Below, piece after piece: positions 8,148 to 17,817 of a stretch of 64,000 bases of DNA; the stretch's first letter is position 1; each line of letters opens with the position of its first letter. The notes below the pieces were generated by a model that was not told the origin of the DNA, did not search any database, and saw only the letters and a list, made by a program, of their open reading frames with translations. This DNA comes from Parabacteroides sp. PH5-46 (GTDB lineage: Bacteria; Bacteroidota; Bacteroidia; Bacteroidales; Tannerellaceae): contig NZ_JARXXA010000004.1 in NCBI RefSeq assembly GCF_029892785.1, positions 1-64,000 of the forward strand. The letters are read 5' to 3'. A program made the translations under genes and the position numbers.

Positions 8148-10517
8148 ATGAAAACGATACTACGAAACTTCTTAAGTGTATTTCGCCGTTTCAAGATGGC
8201 AACATTACTTAATATAGTGGGTCTTGCTATTGCCTTTACGGCTTTTATAGTGATTATGATGCAGGTGGGTTACGACCTGGGGTTTAATAAATCGGTAAAA
8301 GATTCGGATCGTATCTTCAGGGTAGAAACCATCATGAACGGGCATCATTACGGTATCAACTCCCGCTTTTTGCTGGAAGACCTTACCCGCAAATCACCGG
8401 CAATAGTGGCAAGTTCCATCTCCGACCCTTATATGTTAGGGCATGGTGATATAAGTGATTCGTTTTTTTCGGTAGAGCGGCAGGGAGCAAAAGTATGGTT
8501 TAACGAAACGGCATTGGATATATCGGCCGGTTTTGTAGATGTATTTTCTTTTGAAATGACGGAAGGTCAGTCTGACGCCATAAAAGAACCCAACACGGTA
8601 TTGATACCGGAAAGTATGGCACACAAAATGTTTGGCAACGAATCGGCTATACAAAAGCAAATGAAGGGCGATGGTTTTACCTGGACAATCGGCGGCGTAT
8701 ATAAAGACTTTCAGAAGAACACCTCTGTAGGCAATGTGATTTACAAAGAAGTATCCCCCGAGAGGGATAGCGGAACGGAATATGGCAACCTGAATTTTGA
8801 AGCCTATGTAAAACTGAGCAGCCCTGCTATGGCCGATGGCTTGATAGAGGCTTACATGGAAAGCCTTGATGCTTCGAATGAAGACATACAGACCTTGATG
8901 AAAATGGTTACTTTCAAACTGATGCCTTTAGAGAGTCTTCATTTTAGCATGAATACCGAATTTGATTCTACGCCAAAGGCCAGCATGAGTATGATCCTTG
9001 TATTGATCGCCATAGCGCTTGTTATCCTGCTGATTGCTACAATTAACTTTACCAATTACAGCATCGCGCTTACTCCTTTGCGTATTAAAAGTATCAATAC
9101 ACAAAAGGTGTTGGGGGCTACGGAAGAACGCCTGAGAGGCTCATTGATTATAGAAGCTGTGATGATTTGTCTCTTGGCTTGGCTGTTGTCTATTGGTTTC
9201 ACCTATCTGCTGTCATTAACTTCGGTAACTACTTTGCTGGATACAGATATTTATTTACTAAACCATATTACTTTGTTGGTAGCTGTGGGAGGGCTTGCGC
9301 TCTTGGTAGGCCTGTTTGCCGGTATTTATCCGGCCTATTACATTACGTCGTTTGCTCCGGCTTTGGTGTTGAAGGGTAGCTTCGGATTGTCTCCTAAAGG
9401 TAGGCAGTTGCGTAATTCATTGGTTAGTATTCAGTTTGTAGCTTCCTTTATACTGATTATCGCCGCTATGTTTATGTATATACAAACGCGTTTTGTACAA
9501 AGCTCGTCTATCGGCTATGATAAAGAACAACTGATTGTAACAGATATAAATGAGGATATCCGTAAATCTTCCGATACATTTAAGAATGAATTACTAAACC
9601 TATCGGAAGTGGAAAGTGTAGCTTTTGCTAATGACTTACTATCGGGAACCGATTATTTCAGCAAATGGGGACGTGGATGGAAAGACGAAACCATTATGTT
9701 TCAGGTGGCTGCCGTAAGTACGGATTATCTGAAAACAATCGGGATACCACTGACGGAAGGACGCGATTTCCTGGCTACCGACGAACGCTCGATTACCCAC
9801 TCCAATCGCTATATCTTCAACGAAAGAGCCAGAAAAGAGTTTGGCTTTTCGGTAGGCGATAAGCTGGGGGATGATGGCGAGATTATCGGCTTTATTCCGG
9901 ATATTAATGTAACGTCTTTGCGGAAAGAAATAGAGCCAATGGCTTTTGCTTTACATAATACCCACAATTTTTACGAGCTGCAATTAGCCTATATCCGCGT
10001 AAAGCCCGGTACGGATATATACAATGCGATGGATAAAATAAAGTCGGCATTGCATATACTGTCGCCCAATTATAGCTTCAATGTACGTTTGTACGACAAT
10101 ATACTAAAGGATTTGTACGACAAGGAAAGCAGCCTTACCTTGCTGATCACGATCTTCAGCCTGATAGCTGTATTGATCTCCATTGTAGGGGTATTCGGAC
10201 TCATCGTATTTGAAAGTGAGTATAAGCGGAAGGAAGTAGGTGTGCGCAAGGTATTAGGTTCTACTACGGGCGAGATTTTGGCCATGTTCAATACACATTA
10301 TATCAAGATACTGGCCCTTTGCTTTCTGGCAGCCAGCCCAATCGCCTGGTATGCCATAGAGAACTGGCTGGAGAACTTTGCCTACAAAACACCGATGTAC
10401 TGGTGGGTATTTGCCCTTTCTTTCTTGATAGTAACAACAATAACAATAGCTACCGTAACTTTCCAAAGCTGGCAAGTAGCCAACGCCAATCCGGTAGATA
10501 GTTTAAAGACAGAATAA
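8148..10517 (+). CDS. FtsX/MacB-type ABC permease 2 (double-module)
   Basis: This 789-aa permease starts MKTILRNFLSVFRRFKMAT, a beginning nearly shared by permeases 3-6. Membrane segments lie near 18-42, 282-305, 335-360, 375-400, 425-445, 665-690, 725-745 and 755-780, with periplasmic domains between. Motifs are SINTQKVLGA after the first block and KRKEVGVRKVLGSTTGEIL in the second. The C-terminus is ANPVDSLKTE. It is the first gene of a unit in which consecutive genes are separated by a single base (TAA-T-ATG), so it is surely cotranscribed with the next three. There is no ATPase domain. The substrate is unknown. Confidence 0.9.
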   Translation: MKTILRNFLSVFRRFKMATLLNIVGLAIAFTAFIVIMMQVGYDLGFNKSVKDSDRIFRVETIMNGHHYGINSRFLLEDLTRKSPAIVASSISDPYMLGHGDISDSFFSVERQGAKVWFNETALDISAGFVDVFSFEMTEGQSDAIKEPNTVLIPESMAHKMFGNESAIQKQMKGDGFTWTIGGVYKDFQKNTSVGNVIYKEVSPERDSGTEYGNLNFEAYVKLSSPAMADGLIEAYMESLDASNEDIQTLMKMVTFKLMPLESLHFSMNTEFDSTPKASMSMILVLIAIALVILLIATINFTNYSIALTPLRIKSINTQKVLGATEERLRGSLIIEAVMICLLAWLLSIGFTYLLSLTSVTTLLDTDIYLLNHITLLVAVGGLALLVGLFAGIYPAYYITSFAPALVLKGSFGLSPKGRQLRNSLVSIQFVASFILIIAAMFMYIQTRFVQSSSIGYDKEQLIVTDINEDIRKSSDTFKNELLNLSEVESVAFANDLLSGTDYFSKWGRGWKDETIMFQVAAVSTDYLKTIGIPLTEGRDFLATDERSITHSNRYIFNERARKEFGFSVGDKLGDDGEIIGFIPDINVTSLRKEIEPMAFALHNTHNFYELQLAYIRVKPGTDIYNAMDKIKSALHILSPNYSFNVRLYDNILKDLYDKESSLTLLITIFSLIAVLISIVGVFGLIVFESEYKRKEVGVRKVLGSTTGEILAMFNTHYIKILALCFLAASPIAWYAIENWLENFAYKTPMYWWVFALSFLIVTTITIATVTFQSWQVANANPVDSLKTE

Positions 10518-10518
10518 T

Positions 10519-12891
10519 ATGAAAACAATTTTACGTAATTTTCTTAGTGTGTTGAGGCGGTTTAAGATGGCAACCGTATTGAATGTCTTAGGCCTTTCGG
10601 TTGCCTTTGCCGCTTTCACAGTGATAATGATACAGGTTACTTACGACCTGGGGTTTGATAAATCTATTAAAGACGCCGACACTATTTATCGACTTGAAAT
10701 GGTAATGGATGGACGTAGAGTAGCATTAGTTAGCTGGCCATTTCATGAGGATTTTGCAAGTGCCTCTCCACATATCCTGTCTTCTACCATGGCGAATACG
10801 ATGTTTACTAGCGACTTTATATTCAAAGTAGATAAACAGGGCACAAAACAAAGCTATTCCGAAAAGATGTTTTACGCATTGCCGGATTATCCCGACTTCT
10901 TTCATTTTCAAATGGTAGAAGGAACAGCCAAAGCATTGGAAGACCCCAATAAAGTATTACTGCCCGAAAGTATGGCGCGAAGAATATTCGGCAATGAACC
11001 GGCGCTCGACAAGCAGTTAATCAGAGACGATAAGTCTTTTACAGTAGGAGGTGTATATAAAGATTTCCCTAAAAACAGTTCTGTACACAATTATATCATA
11101 CAGCAACTGAATAAAAAGAACAATACCTATTATGCCGTAACCATGACTTTTGCCTCCTACCTTAAACTCGACAGGCCGGAATCGGTAAAGGGTTTGGTAG
11201 AGGACATTATACCGCTTCTGGATTTGACCCTCCTGAACAATGCTTTCGAGGGAGAAATCAACTATCATCTTACAGCCCTTAAAGACATTCACTATGATAT
11301 GGCTGTGGAGTTTGATACGATCGAGAAAACAAGCAAACAAACCGTTTGGATACTGATAGCCATCGGACTTGTGATACTGATTATCGCCGGTATTAATTTC
11401 ACGAATTACAATATGGCGCTTACGCCACTCCGCATCAAGAGTATCAATACGCAAAAGGTATTGGGAGCTTCTCAGGCGACGCTGCGGAGAACGTTGCTGC
11501 TTGAGGCTGTCGGTATTTGTTTCCTTTCGTGGCTGATATCGGTAGGCTTGGTTTATCTGCTCTCCCTAACTTCTGTTTCTTCGCTTTTGGATGCGGATAT
11601 GGCGCTATCCGGGCATATTCCGCTCCTTGGGGCAATTGCTGCCATATCTTTATTATTAGGTCTTTTTGCCGGGCTTTATCCTTCGTGGTATATCACTTCT
11701 TTTGCTCCGGCAATGGTGTTGAAAGGGACATTCGGCTTGTCTCCACAAGGGCGCAGCTTGCGTAATTCGCTGATGGGTGTACAGTTTGTAGCCTCTTTCA
11801 TCCTAATTGTGGCTGCCTTGTTCATGTACCTGCAAAATAATTATATGCGTACAAGTCCGGTAGGCTATGAAAAAGATCAGATTATCGTAACGGACATGAG
11901 CAAACAACTGAGTGAAAAAAGAGTAGCTTTCGTAAATGAACTGAAGTTACAGGCAGGTATAACAGATGTTGGTTTTACCGACATACTGATCTCAAGTGGC
12001 GACGATTATACCACTCAGGTCAGAGAGCTGAAAGGCCATAGTTTCATGTTCCAGCAAATAGCCGTAGACCTGGATTTCCTGAAGATGATGAACATTGAAG
12101 TCTTTGACGGGCGCGATTTCACCCGCTCGGATCAAAACGATACAATCTATGAGGATCACTTTATATTCAATCGCCGCGCGAAAGAAGAATTTGAGTTGGC
12201 GGTAGGAGACAAGTTGAAAGATAAGGCGTACGGAGAAGATACGGCAAACGATATCGTAGTCGGATTTATCCCGGATATCAATGTAGCTTCCTTGCGAAAC
12301 GAGATACTGCCGATGGCCTTCAGCCTTATCAAAGAGAATAGATGGCCGCGGCGCAACTGGGCTTATATAAAGGTAAAAGCCGGATCGGATATGTATGCCG
12401 CTATGGATCATGTGAAAGCAACACTGCAAGACGTATCGCCCGACTATCCGTTTAAGGTGAAATTCTTTAATGATGTAATCAATGATTTGTACATAAAAGA
12501 AAGAAGCCTTACGTCTCTGATTACCTGGTTCAGCCTGATAGCGGTATTAATCTCTATCGTAGGCGTATTCGGCTTGGTCGTGTTTGAGAGTGAATATAAA
12601 CGCAAAGAAGTAGGTGTGCGCAAGGTGTTAGGCTCTACTACGGCAGAGATTCTGGCGATGTTTAACAAACGCTATGTCAGAATACTGACGGTATGTTTTA
12701 TCGTTGCCGCCCCGATTGCCTGGTATGCCGTACACACCTGGCTCCAGAGCTTTGCCTACAAAACGCCGATGTACTGGTGGGTATTTGCCCTCTCTTTCTT
12801 AATAGTAACCATGATAACAACCGCAACGGTAACCTTCCAAAGCTGGCAAGTAGCCAATGCCAACCCAGTAGACTCGATTAAAACAGAATAA
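10519..12891 (+). CDS. FtsX/MacB-type ABC permease 3 (double-module)
   Basis: This 790-aa paralogue of permease 2 has the same order: amphipathic start, TM1, periplasmic domain, FtsX block, TM, second periplasmic domain, FtsX block. SINTQKVLGASQ and KRKEVGVRKVLGSTTAEIL are conserved. The first periplasmic domain (about residues 45-270) differs strongly from its neighbours while the termini stay almost the same. Only one base separates it from each adjacent gene. It probably shares the ATPase at 7210. The role is unknown; the spread of periplasmic domains suggests different ligands or partners. Confidence 0.9.
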   Translation: MKTILRNFLSVLRRFKMATVLNVLGLSVAFAAFTVIMIQVTYDLGFDKSIKDADTIYRLEMVMDGRRVALVSWPFHEDFASASPHILSSTMANTMFTSDFIFKVDKQGTKQSYSEKMFYALPDYPDFFHFQMVEGTAKALEDPNKVLLPESMARRIFGNEPALDKQLIRDDKSFTVGGVYKDFPKNSSVHNYIIQQLNKKNNTYYAVTMTFASYLKLDRPESVKGLVEDIIPLLDLTLLNNAFEGEINYHLTALKDIHYDMAVEFDTIEKTSKQTVWILIAIGLVILIIAGINFTNYNMALTPLRIKSINTQKVLGASQATLRRTLLLEAVGICFLSWLISVGLVYLLSLTSVSSLLDADMALSGHIPLLGAIAAISLLLGLFAGLYPSWYITSFAPAMVLKGTFGLSPQGRSLRNSLMGVQFVASFILIVAALFMYLQNNYMRTSPVGYEKDQIIVTDMSKQLSEKRVAFVNELKLQAGITDVGFTDILISSGDDYTTQVRELKGHSFMFQQIAVDLDFLKMMNIEVFDGRDFTRSDQNDTIYEDHFIFNRRAKEEFELAVGDKLKDKAYGEDTANDIVVGFIPDINVASLRNEILPMAFSLIKENRWPRRNWAYIKVKAGSDMYAAMDHVKATLQDVSPDYPFKVKFFNDVINDLYIKERSLTSLITWFSLIAVLISIVGVFGLVVFESEYKRKEVGVRKVLGSTTAEILAMFNKRYVRILTVCFIVAAPIAWYAVHTWLQSFAYKTPMYWWVFALSFLIVTMITTATVTFQSWQVANANPVDSIKTE

Positions 12892-12892
12892 G

Positions 12893-15247
12893 ATGAAAAC
12901 GATACTTCGTAATTTACTAAGTGTTATAAGGCGGTTTAAGATGGCAACAGCATTGAATGTTGCGGGTCTGGCTGTTGCTTTTGCCGCTTTTATTGTGATA
13001 ATGATACAATTGGATTATGACTGGAACTTTGCCAAATGCTATCCGGACTCCGACCGCATATACCGTCTGGAACAGGTGAATGAGCAAGGCGCTATGACTG
13101 TGCTTTCCCGTCCGATATCGGAATTGTTTATAAGCTCTTCTCCTCATATTGTGGCAGGGAGCATCCTTACTCTTACTTCTAAACGCGATATGTTTTTCTC
13201 TATCCATAAGAATGGAGAAAAGGTTCGATACAGAGAGCCCTCCTTAAAAGTCAGCCCCAACCATGGCGACGTATTTGAGTTTACCATGATGGAAGGTGTA
13301 GCCAATGCTTTGGATGAACCCGATAAGATGCTTATTCCCTATAGTATATCTAAAAAACTATTCGGCGAGGAGTCTGCGATAGGAAAACAACTGATAACAG
13401 ATGAAAAAACATATACAATTGGTGGTGTGTACAAGGATTTCCCCACAAATACCCTGATAGACAATGTTATTTATTATCCTCTTCCGGCCGATGAATACAA
13501 GGATGATTGGGCAAATAGCGTTTTTAACACCTATATCCGCCTCGATGCTCCACAAAATAGCCGATATATTGTAGAAGACTTCAATAACAACGTAAAACTC
13601 TCTTCTTTCGGTGAATACGAATGGTTAGACAAGATTAGCCTGAGGCTTACCCCACTTGAAGAGCTTCATTATGTGGCGGATGTACAATTTGATTTTACGC
13701 CCAAAACAAGCCGTCAAACGCTCTTTGTGCTTTTAAGCATAGCGTTTATCATTCTACTTATCGCGGGTATTAATTTTACCAATTTCAGCACGGCTTTGGC
13801 ACCGATGCGTATAAAAAGTATCAATACGCAGAAGGTATTAGGAGCAGGTGATAAATTGCTGCGTATGGCCTTATTAGCCGAAGCATTGATGATAAGTCTG
13901 CTGTCTTATGTATTGTCGTTGGCATTGGTGTATTGTTTTTCTATTTCGTCCTTTGCCTCGTTGGTAAGTGCCACTATATCTTTAGAATCTCATTTGTTTA
14001 TATTCCTATCGACCTTGGTGATAGCTATTTTGACAGGTGTTTTAGCGGGCATATACCCATCCTATTATACTACCTCTTTTTCTCCTGCCTTAGTGCTGAA
14101 AGGAAGTCTCGGTTTATCTCCAAAAGGAAGGTCGTTGAGGAATACTTTGATAAGCGTTCAGTTTTGCGCCTCGTTTGCCTTAATCATTTGCGCGATATTT
14201 ATATATCTGCAAAATAACTTTATGAAATATACTTCTTTGGGCTATGACAAAGAACAGCTAATCGTTTCCGACATCCCCGGTTCTATGCTGAAAAACAAGA
14301 ATACGTATGTGAACCAACTGAAATCTTTTGCAGATATTGAAGATGTGACCTTTTCGGAAATGCTGATATCCAGTTCCGACCAGTATATGGACTGGGGGCG
14401 GGAGCATCACGGGAAGCAAATTAGCTTTCAGTGCTTGCTGGTTTCTCCATCCTTCTTATCCGTTTTAGGAATAGATGTAGAGGAAGGGCGTAACTTCAGG
14501 GAAGATGATGAACGAACAGACTACGGAACACTGATTTTCAACCAAAAAGCAAAAGAAGCATACGACCTGACTTTAGGAGAGAAAATAGATCAGATGGAAA
14601 TCGTAGGCTTTATGCCTGATATCAAGTTTGCCTCTTTCCGCACGGAAGTTGTTCCAATGGCCTTTTATGTATGGGGTAGCAACCGCTTTATACCGGAAGG
14701 CTTCCTTGACAATTATGTCTATATCAAAGTAAAAAAAGAATCCGATATGCATGCCGCTATCTCGCATGTGAAAACAGTCTTTGGAAGTATGGAGCCGGAT
14801 TATCAGTTTAATATCCGTTTCTATGACGAAGTGCTGAATGGATTATATACAAGCGAGCGCCACTTTAGCTCTCTTATCATATTGTTTGGTTTGATTGCTG
14901 TATTTATCTCCATTGTAGGCGTTTTCGGACTGGTGGTGTTTGATAGCGAATACCGTCGGAAAGAGATCGGTATACGAAAAGTATTAGGCTCTACTGTTCA
15001 GGAGATCATTCTGCTGTTCAACAAAACCTATATCCGCATACTTTGTATCTGCTTTGTCTTTTCAGTTCCCATCGCTTGGTTTGCGATCAGTAAATGGCTG
15101 GAGAACTTTGCTTACAAAACCCCTATGTTCTGGTGGGTATATCTTGTCGCCTTTCTGATGGTATCCTTAGTTACCACAAGTACAGTTACCTTCCAGAACT
15201 GGCGCGTAGCCAATGCCAACCCGGTAGATTCGATTAAAACAGAATAA
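12893..15247 (+). CDS. FtsX/MacB-type ABC permease 4 (double-module)
   Basis: This 784-aa protein has the conserved start, SINTQKVLGAGD and RRKEIGIRKVLGSTVQEI motifs, and the ending ANPVDSIKTE. The early periplasmic region contains QLDYDWNFAKCYPDSDRIYRLEQ, which is close to permease 6 (QLDYDWNFDKCHTNSDRIYRVE). These two are therefore sisters, although permease 5 lies between them. It is a mid-operon gene with one-base gaps on both sides. It has no ATPase domain and no sign of frameshift. Confidence 0.9.
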   Translation: MKTILRNLLSVIRRFKMATALNVAGLAVAFAAFIVIMIQLDYDWNFAKCYPDSDRIYRLEQVNEQGAMTVLSRPISELFISSSPHIVAGSILTLTSKRDMFFSIHKNGEKVRYREPSLKVSPNHGDVFEFTMMEGVANALDEPDKMLIPYSISKKLFGEESAIGKQLITDEKTYTIGGVYKDFPTNTLIDNVIYYPLPADEYKDDWANSVFNTYIRLDAPQNSRYIVEDFNNNVKLSSFGEYEWLDKISLRLTPLEELHYVADVQFDFTPKTSRQTLFVLLSIAFIILLIAGINFTNFSTALAPMRIKSINTQKVLGAGDKLLRMALLAEALMISLLSYVLSLALVYCFSISSFASLVSATISLESHLFIFLSTLVIAILTGVLAGIYPSYYTTSFSPALVLKGSLGLSPKGRSLRNTLISVQFCASFALIICAIFIYLQNNFMKYTSLGYDKEQLIVSDIPGSMLKNKNTYVNQLKSFADIEDVTFSEMLISSSDQYMDWGREHHGKQISFQCLLVSPSFLSVLGIDVEEGRNFREDDERTDYGTLIFNQKAKEAYDLTLGEKIDQMEIVGFMPDIKFASFRTEVVPMAFYVWGSNRFIPEGFLDNYVYIKVKKESDMHAAISHVKTVFGSMEPDYQFNIRFYDEVLNGLYTSERHFSSLIILFGLIAVFISIVGVFGLVVFDSEYRRKEIGIRKVLGSTVQEIILLFNKTYIRILCICFVFSVPIAWFAISKWLENFAYKTPMFWWVYLVAFLMVSLVTTSTVTFQNWRVANANPVDSIKTE

Positions 15248-15248
15248 T

Positions 15249-17606
15249 ATGAAAACGATATTACGTAATTTTCTAAGTGTGTTGAGGCGGTTTAAGATGG
15301 CAACTGTATTGAACATCTTAGGTTTGGCAGTTGCTTTCGCCGCTTTCTCGGTGATTTTGATACAGGTTCATTATGAACGGAGTTTTGATACATGTCATCC
15401 TACGGCAGAACGAGTTTTCCGGGTAGAGTTGCAGGATCCGGGAGTATTTTCGATTATTCTACCCCGTGCCTTTGTAGAGCGGGTGATAACATCTTCTCCG
15501 CATATTGAAGCGGGAACATTAATCTATCCCTATAATGGAAAAATCCATTATTCGGTAATGATTGACGGAGAAAAACATGGTTTTCGTGAAACGACTATGA
15601 TTACGCATGCCGATATTACAAAAGTGTTTGATTTTCAAATGGTAGAAGGCAATCCGGATTGTTTAAATGATCCCGATAAAGTAATTATACCGGAAAGCCT
15701 TGCCCGTGCATTATTTGGTACTTCGTCGGCTGTAGGTCAATTGCTGCATGCAGAAGAAAATGTTCAGACAAAAGACGAGAAGACGTTTACGATTGGGGCT
15801 GTGTATCGTGACTTCCCGGGTAATACGCAGTTATCAAACGCTGTTTATACAACGATAGGTGACGATGCCTTCAAAGGTAATTTCGGAGCCAGCAATTTTA
15901 TGTGTTATCTGTTATTGGATAGTCCTTCATCGGCACAAGCTGTAGCTGATAATTTTAATGAAACATTTGATTTTAAGCAAATAGGACGGGAGGATTATAT
16001 TCATCTCGTGCCGCTTACAGATATTTATTATGCAGGAGGCCATTCGGATGCCCGACTAACTCGCACGGGAAATCCCGAAATATCCAAACTTCTTTTCCTG
16101 ATTGCTGTATTGATTATTATAATAGCTATTATCAATTATGTAAACTTCAGCACTTCGCTTACTCCGATGCGTATTAAAAGTATTAATACACAAAAGGTAT
16201 TGGGGAGTACGGATACCCAGTTGAGGAGAGCTTTGGTTGCCGAATCGGTTATTGTAGCTCTGGTTGCCTGGTTTTTGAGTTTGCTTATTGTTTGGATGTT
16301 GAATAAGACAAGTGTCTTGCCTTTTGTAGAAGCTAATTTGGGTTTTGTAGTTAATCTGCCTATCTTGTTGTTGACGGGCGCTATAGCCATATTAGCCGGA
16401 TTTGTGGCAGGTCTTTATCCTGCGAGATACATGGTTTCATTTCCTCCTGCATTAGTATTGAAAGGTAGTTTCGGATTATCTCCATCCGGGCGAAAACTAA
16501 GGACGGCACTTATTGGTATCCAGTTTATTGTATCAATTGTGCTAATAGTGAGTGCCAGTTTAGTGAAGCTGCAAAATGACTATATGCGTGATTTCTCTTT
16601 AGGCTTTGACAAAGACCAGATTATGCTTGTAGACCTGACTACGGATATATACCAGAAACATCATGAAACGTTTGTTAATCAACTAAAAGAATACCCGGGT
16701 ATTGAAGATGTAGCCTTTGCAATGGAGCGGGTAGCTTCACAAGATAGCTATAATACGAATACCATAAGGATCAAGGAGCAGACCTTACAGTTTTATATGA
16801 TTATATGCTCTTCTAATTTTCTTGATGTAATGGGTATTCCGGTAGAAGAAGGACGTGATTTCACTCCTGCCGATCAAAAGCAAACAGACGGAAGAGCATT
16901 TATTTATAACTGGGCAGCAAAACTTCAAGCCAATCTGGAGGTAGGAGATGCGCTAGATCAATCCGGGCGGTCGCATATTGTAGGATTCACTGGTGATGTG
17001 AAATTTACTTCCTTACGCAATAGTTCCGACAATGTAGGCTTTGTTGTATGGGAACATCCTTACCCCATGAGTAATTCCTATATCCGTATTAAAAAAGGAA
17101 CGGATATAGAAGGAGCCATTCGCCATATACGAAGTACATTGGCCGCTATAGATCCCTCTTTCCCGGTCGAAGTAGAATTCTATGATGCAGTATTCAATCA
17201 ATTGTATCATAAAGAAACGAATCTGCGAAGCCTTATTACCTTGTTCAGCCTTTTGGCAATTATCCTTTCATTAGTAGGTGTGTTTGGCCTGGTGGTATTC
17301 GATACCCAGTATCGCCGGAAAGAAATTGCGATACGAAAGGTACATGGTTCTACGATTACGCAGATATTGGAATTGCTGAACCGGCAGTATGTTTATATTA
17401 TAATGGTATGCTTTGTTATAGCAGCTCCGCTTGCCTGGTATACCATCAGTAAATGGTTGGAGAACTTTGCTTATAAAACGCCTATTCATTGGTGGATATA
17501 TGCCTTCTCTTTCTGTATAATCTTGCTTATCACCTTGGCAACTGTTACCTTCCAAAGCTGGAGAGTAGCCAATGCCAATCCGGTAGATAGTTTAAAGACG
17601 GAGTGA
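15249..17606 (+). CDS. FtsX/MacB-type ABC permease 5 (double-module)
   Basis: This 785-aa member has the usual start (MKTILRNFLSVLRRFKMATV), SINTQKVLGSTDTQL and RRKEIAIRKVHGSTITQIL. It is the more diverged of the INTQKVLG group: VHGS replaces VLGS, and the first periplasmic domain has little in common with its neighbours. It is the last of the genes spaced by one base. A 211-bp gap with lattice element 4 follows before permease 6. Confidence 0.9.
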   Translation: MKTILRNFLSVLRRFKMATVLNILGLAVAFAAFSVILIQVHYERSFDTCHPTAERVFRVELQDPGVFSIILPRAFVERVITSSPHIEAGTLIYPYNGKIHYSVMIDGEKHGFRETTMITHADITKVFDFQMVEGNPDCLNDPDKVIIPESLARALFGTSSAVGQLLHAEENVQTKDEKTFTIGAVYRDFPGNTQLSNAVYTTIGDDAFKGNFGASNFMCYLLLDSPSSAQAVADNFNETFDFKQIGREDYIHLVPLTDIYYAGGHSDARLTRTGNPEISKLLFLIAVLIIIIAIINYVNFSTSLTPMRIKSINTQKVLGSTDTQLRRALVAESVIVALVAWFLSLLIVWMLNKTSVLPFVEANLGFVVNLPILLLTGAIAILAGFVAGLYPARYMVSFPPALVLKGSFGLSPSGRKLRTALIGIQFIVSIVLIVSASLVKLQNDYMRDFSLGFDKDQIMLVDLTTDIYQKHHETFVNQLKEYPGIEDVAFAMERVASQDSYNTNTIRIKEQTLQFYMIICSSNFLDVMGIPVEEGRDFTPADQKQTDGRAFIYNWAAKLQANLEVGDALDQSGRSHIVGFTGDVKFTSLRNSSDNVGFVVWEHPYPMSNSYIRIKKGTDIEGAIRHIRSTLAAIDPSFPVEVEFYDAVFNQLYHKETNLRSLITLFSLLAIILSLVGVFGLVVFDTQYRRKEIAIRKVHGSTITQILELLNRQYVYIIMVCFVIAAPLAWYTISKWLENFAYKTPIHWWIYAFSFCIILLITLATVTFQSWRVANANPVDSLKTE

Positions 17607-17635
17607 TTTTTTTACAAGAAGATATGCAATGGAAA

Positions 17636-17719
17636 AATCGCACGGCTTCTTTTTTAAAAAAGCATGTGTGCTTTTTGTAAATCGCATGCATGCTTTTTTG
17701 AGATCGCATGCATGCGATT
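17636..17719. repeat. Lattice element 4: eight arms on an 11-bp grid (GCATGC family)
   Basis: Arms start at 17636, 17647, 17658, 17669, 17680, 17691, 17702 and 17713. Arms 3/4 (AAAAGCA/TGCTTTT) pair perfectly around TGTG. Arm 1 (AATCGCA) is the exact complement of arm 8 (TGCGATT), so the whole element could close into a multi-branched structure. The second arm is degenerate. It sits inside the permease cluster, between permeases 5 and 6. I see no operator pair or sigma-54-like promoter in this gap. It could tune read-through into permease 6. Confidence 0.8.
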
Positions 17720-17817
17720 TTCGGGGGTTATATAGGAGGATAAAAAACACAATAAAATGTGCAACGAAATCAGTCTTGTATTCGTCTTAATAGAAGAAGA
17801 ATGTAGAAATAGTAATT

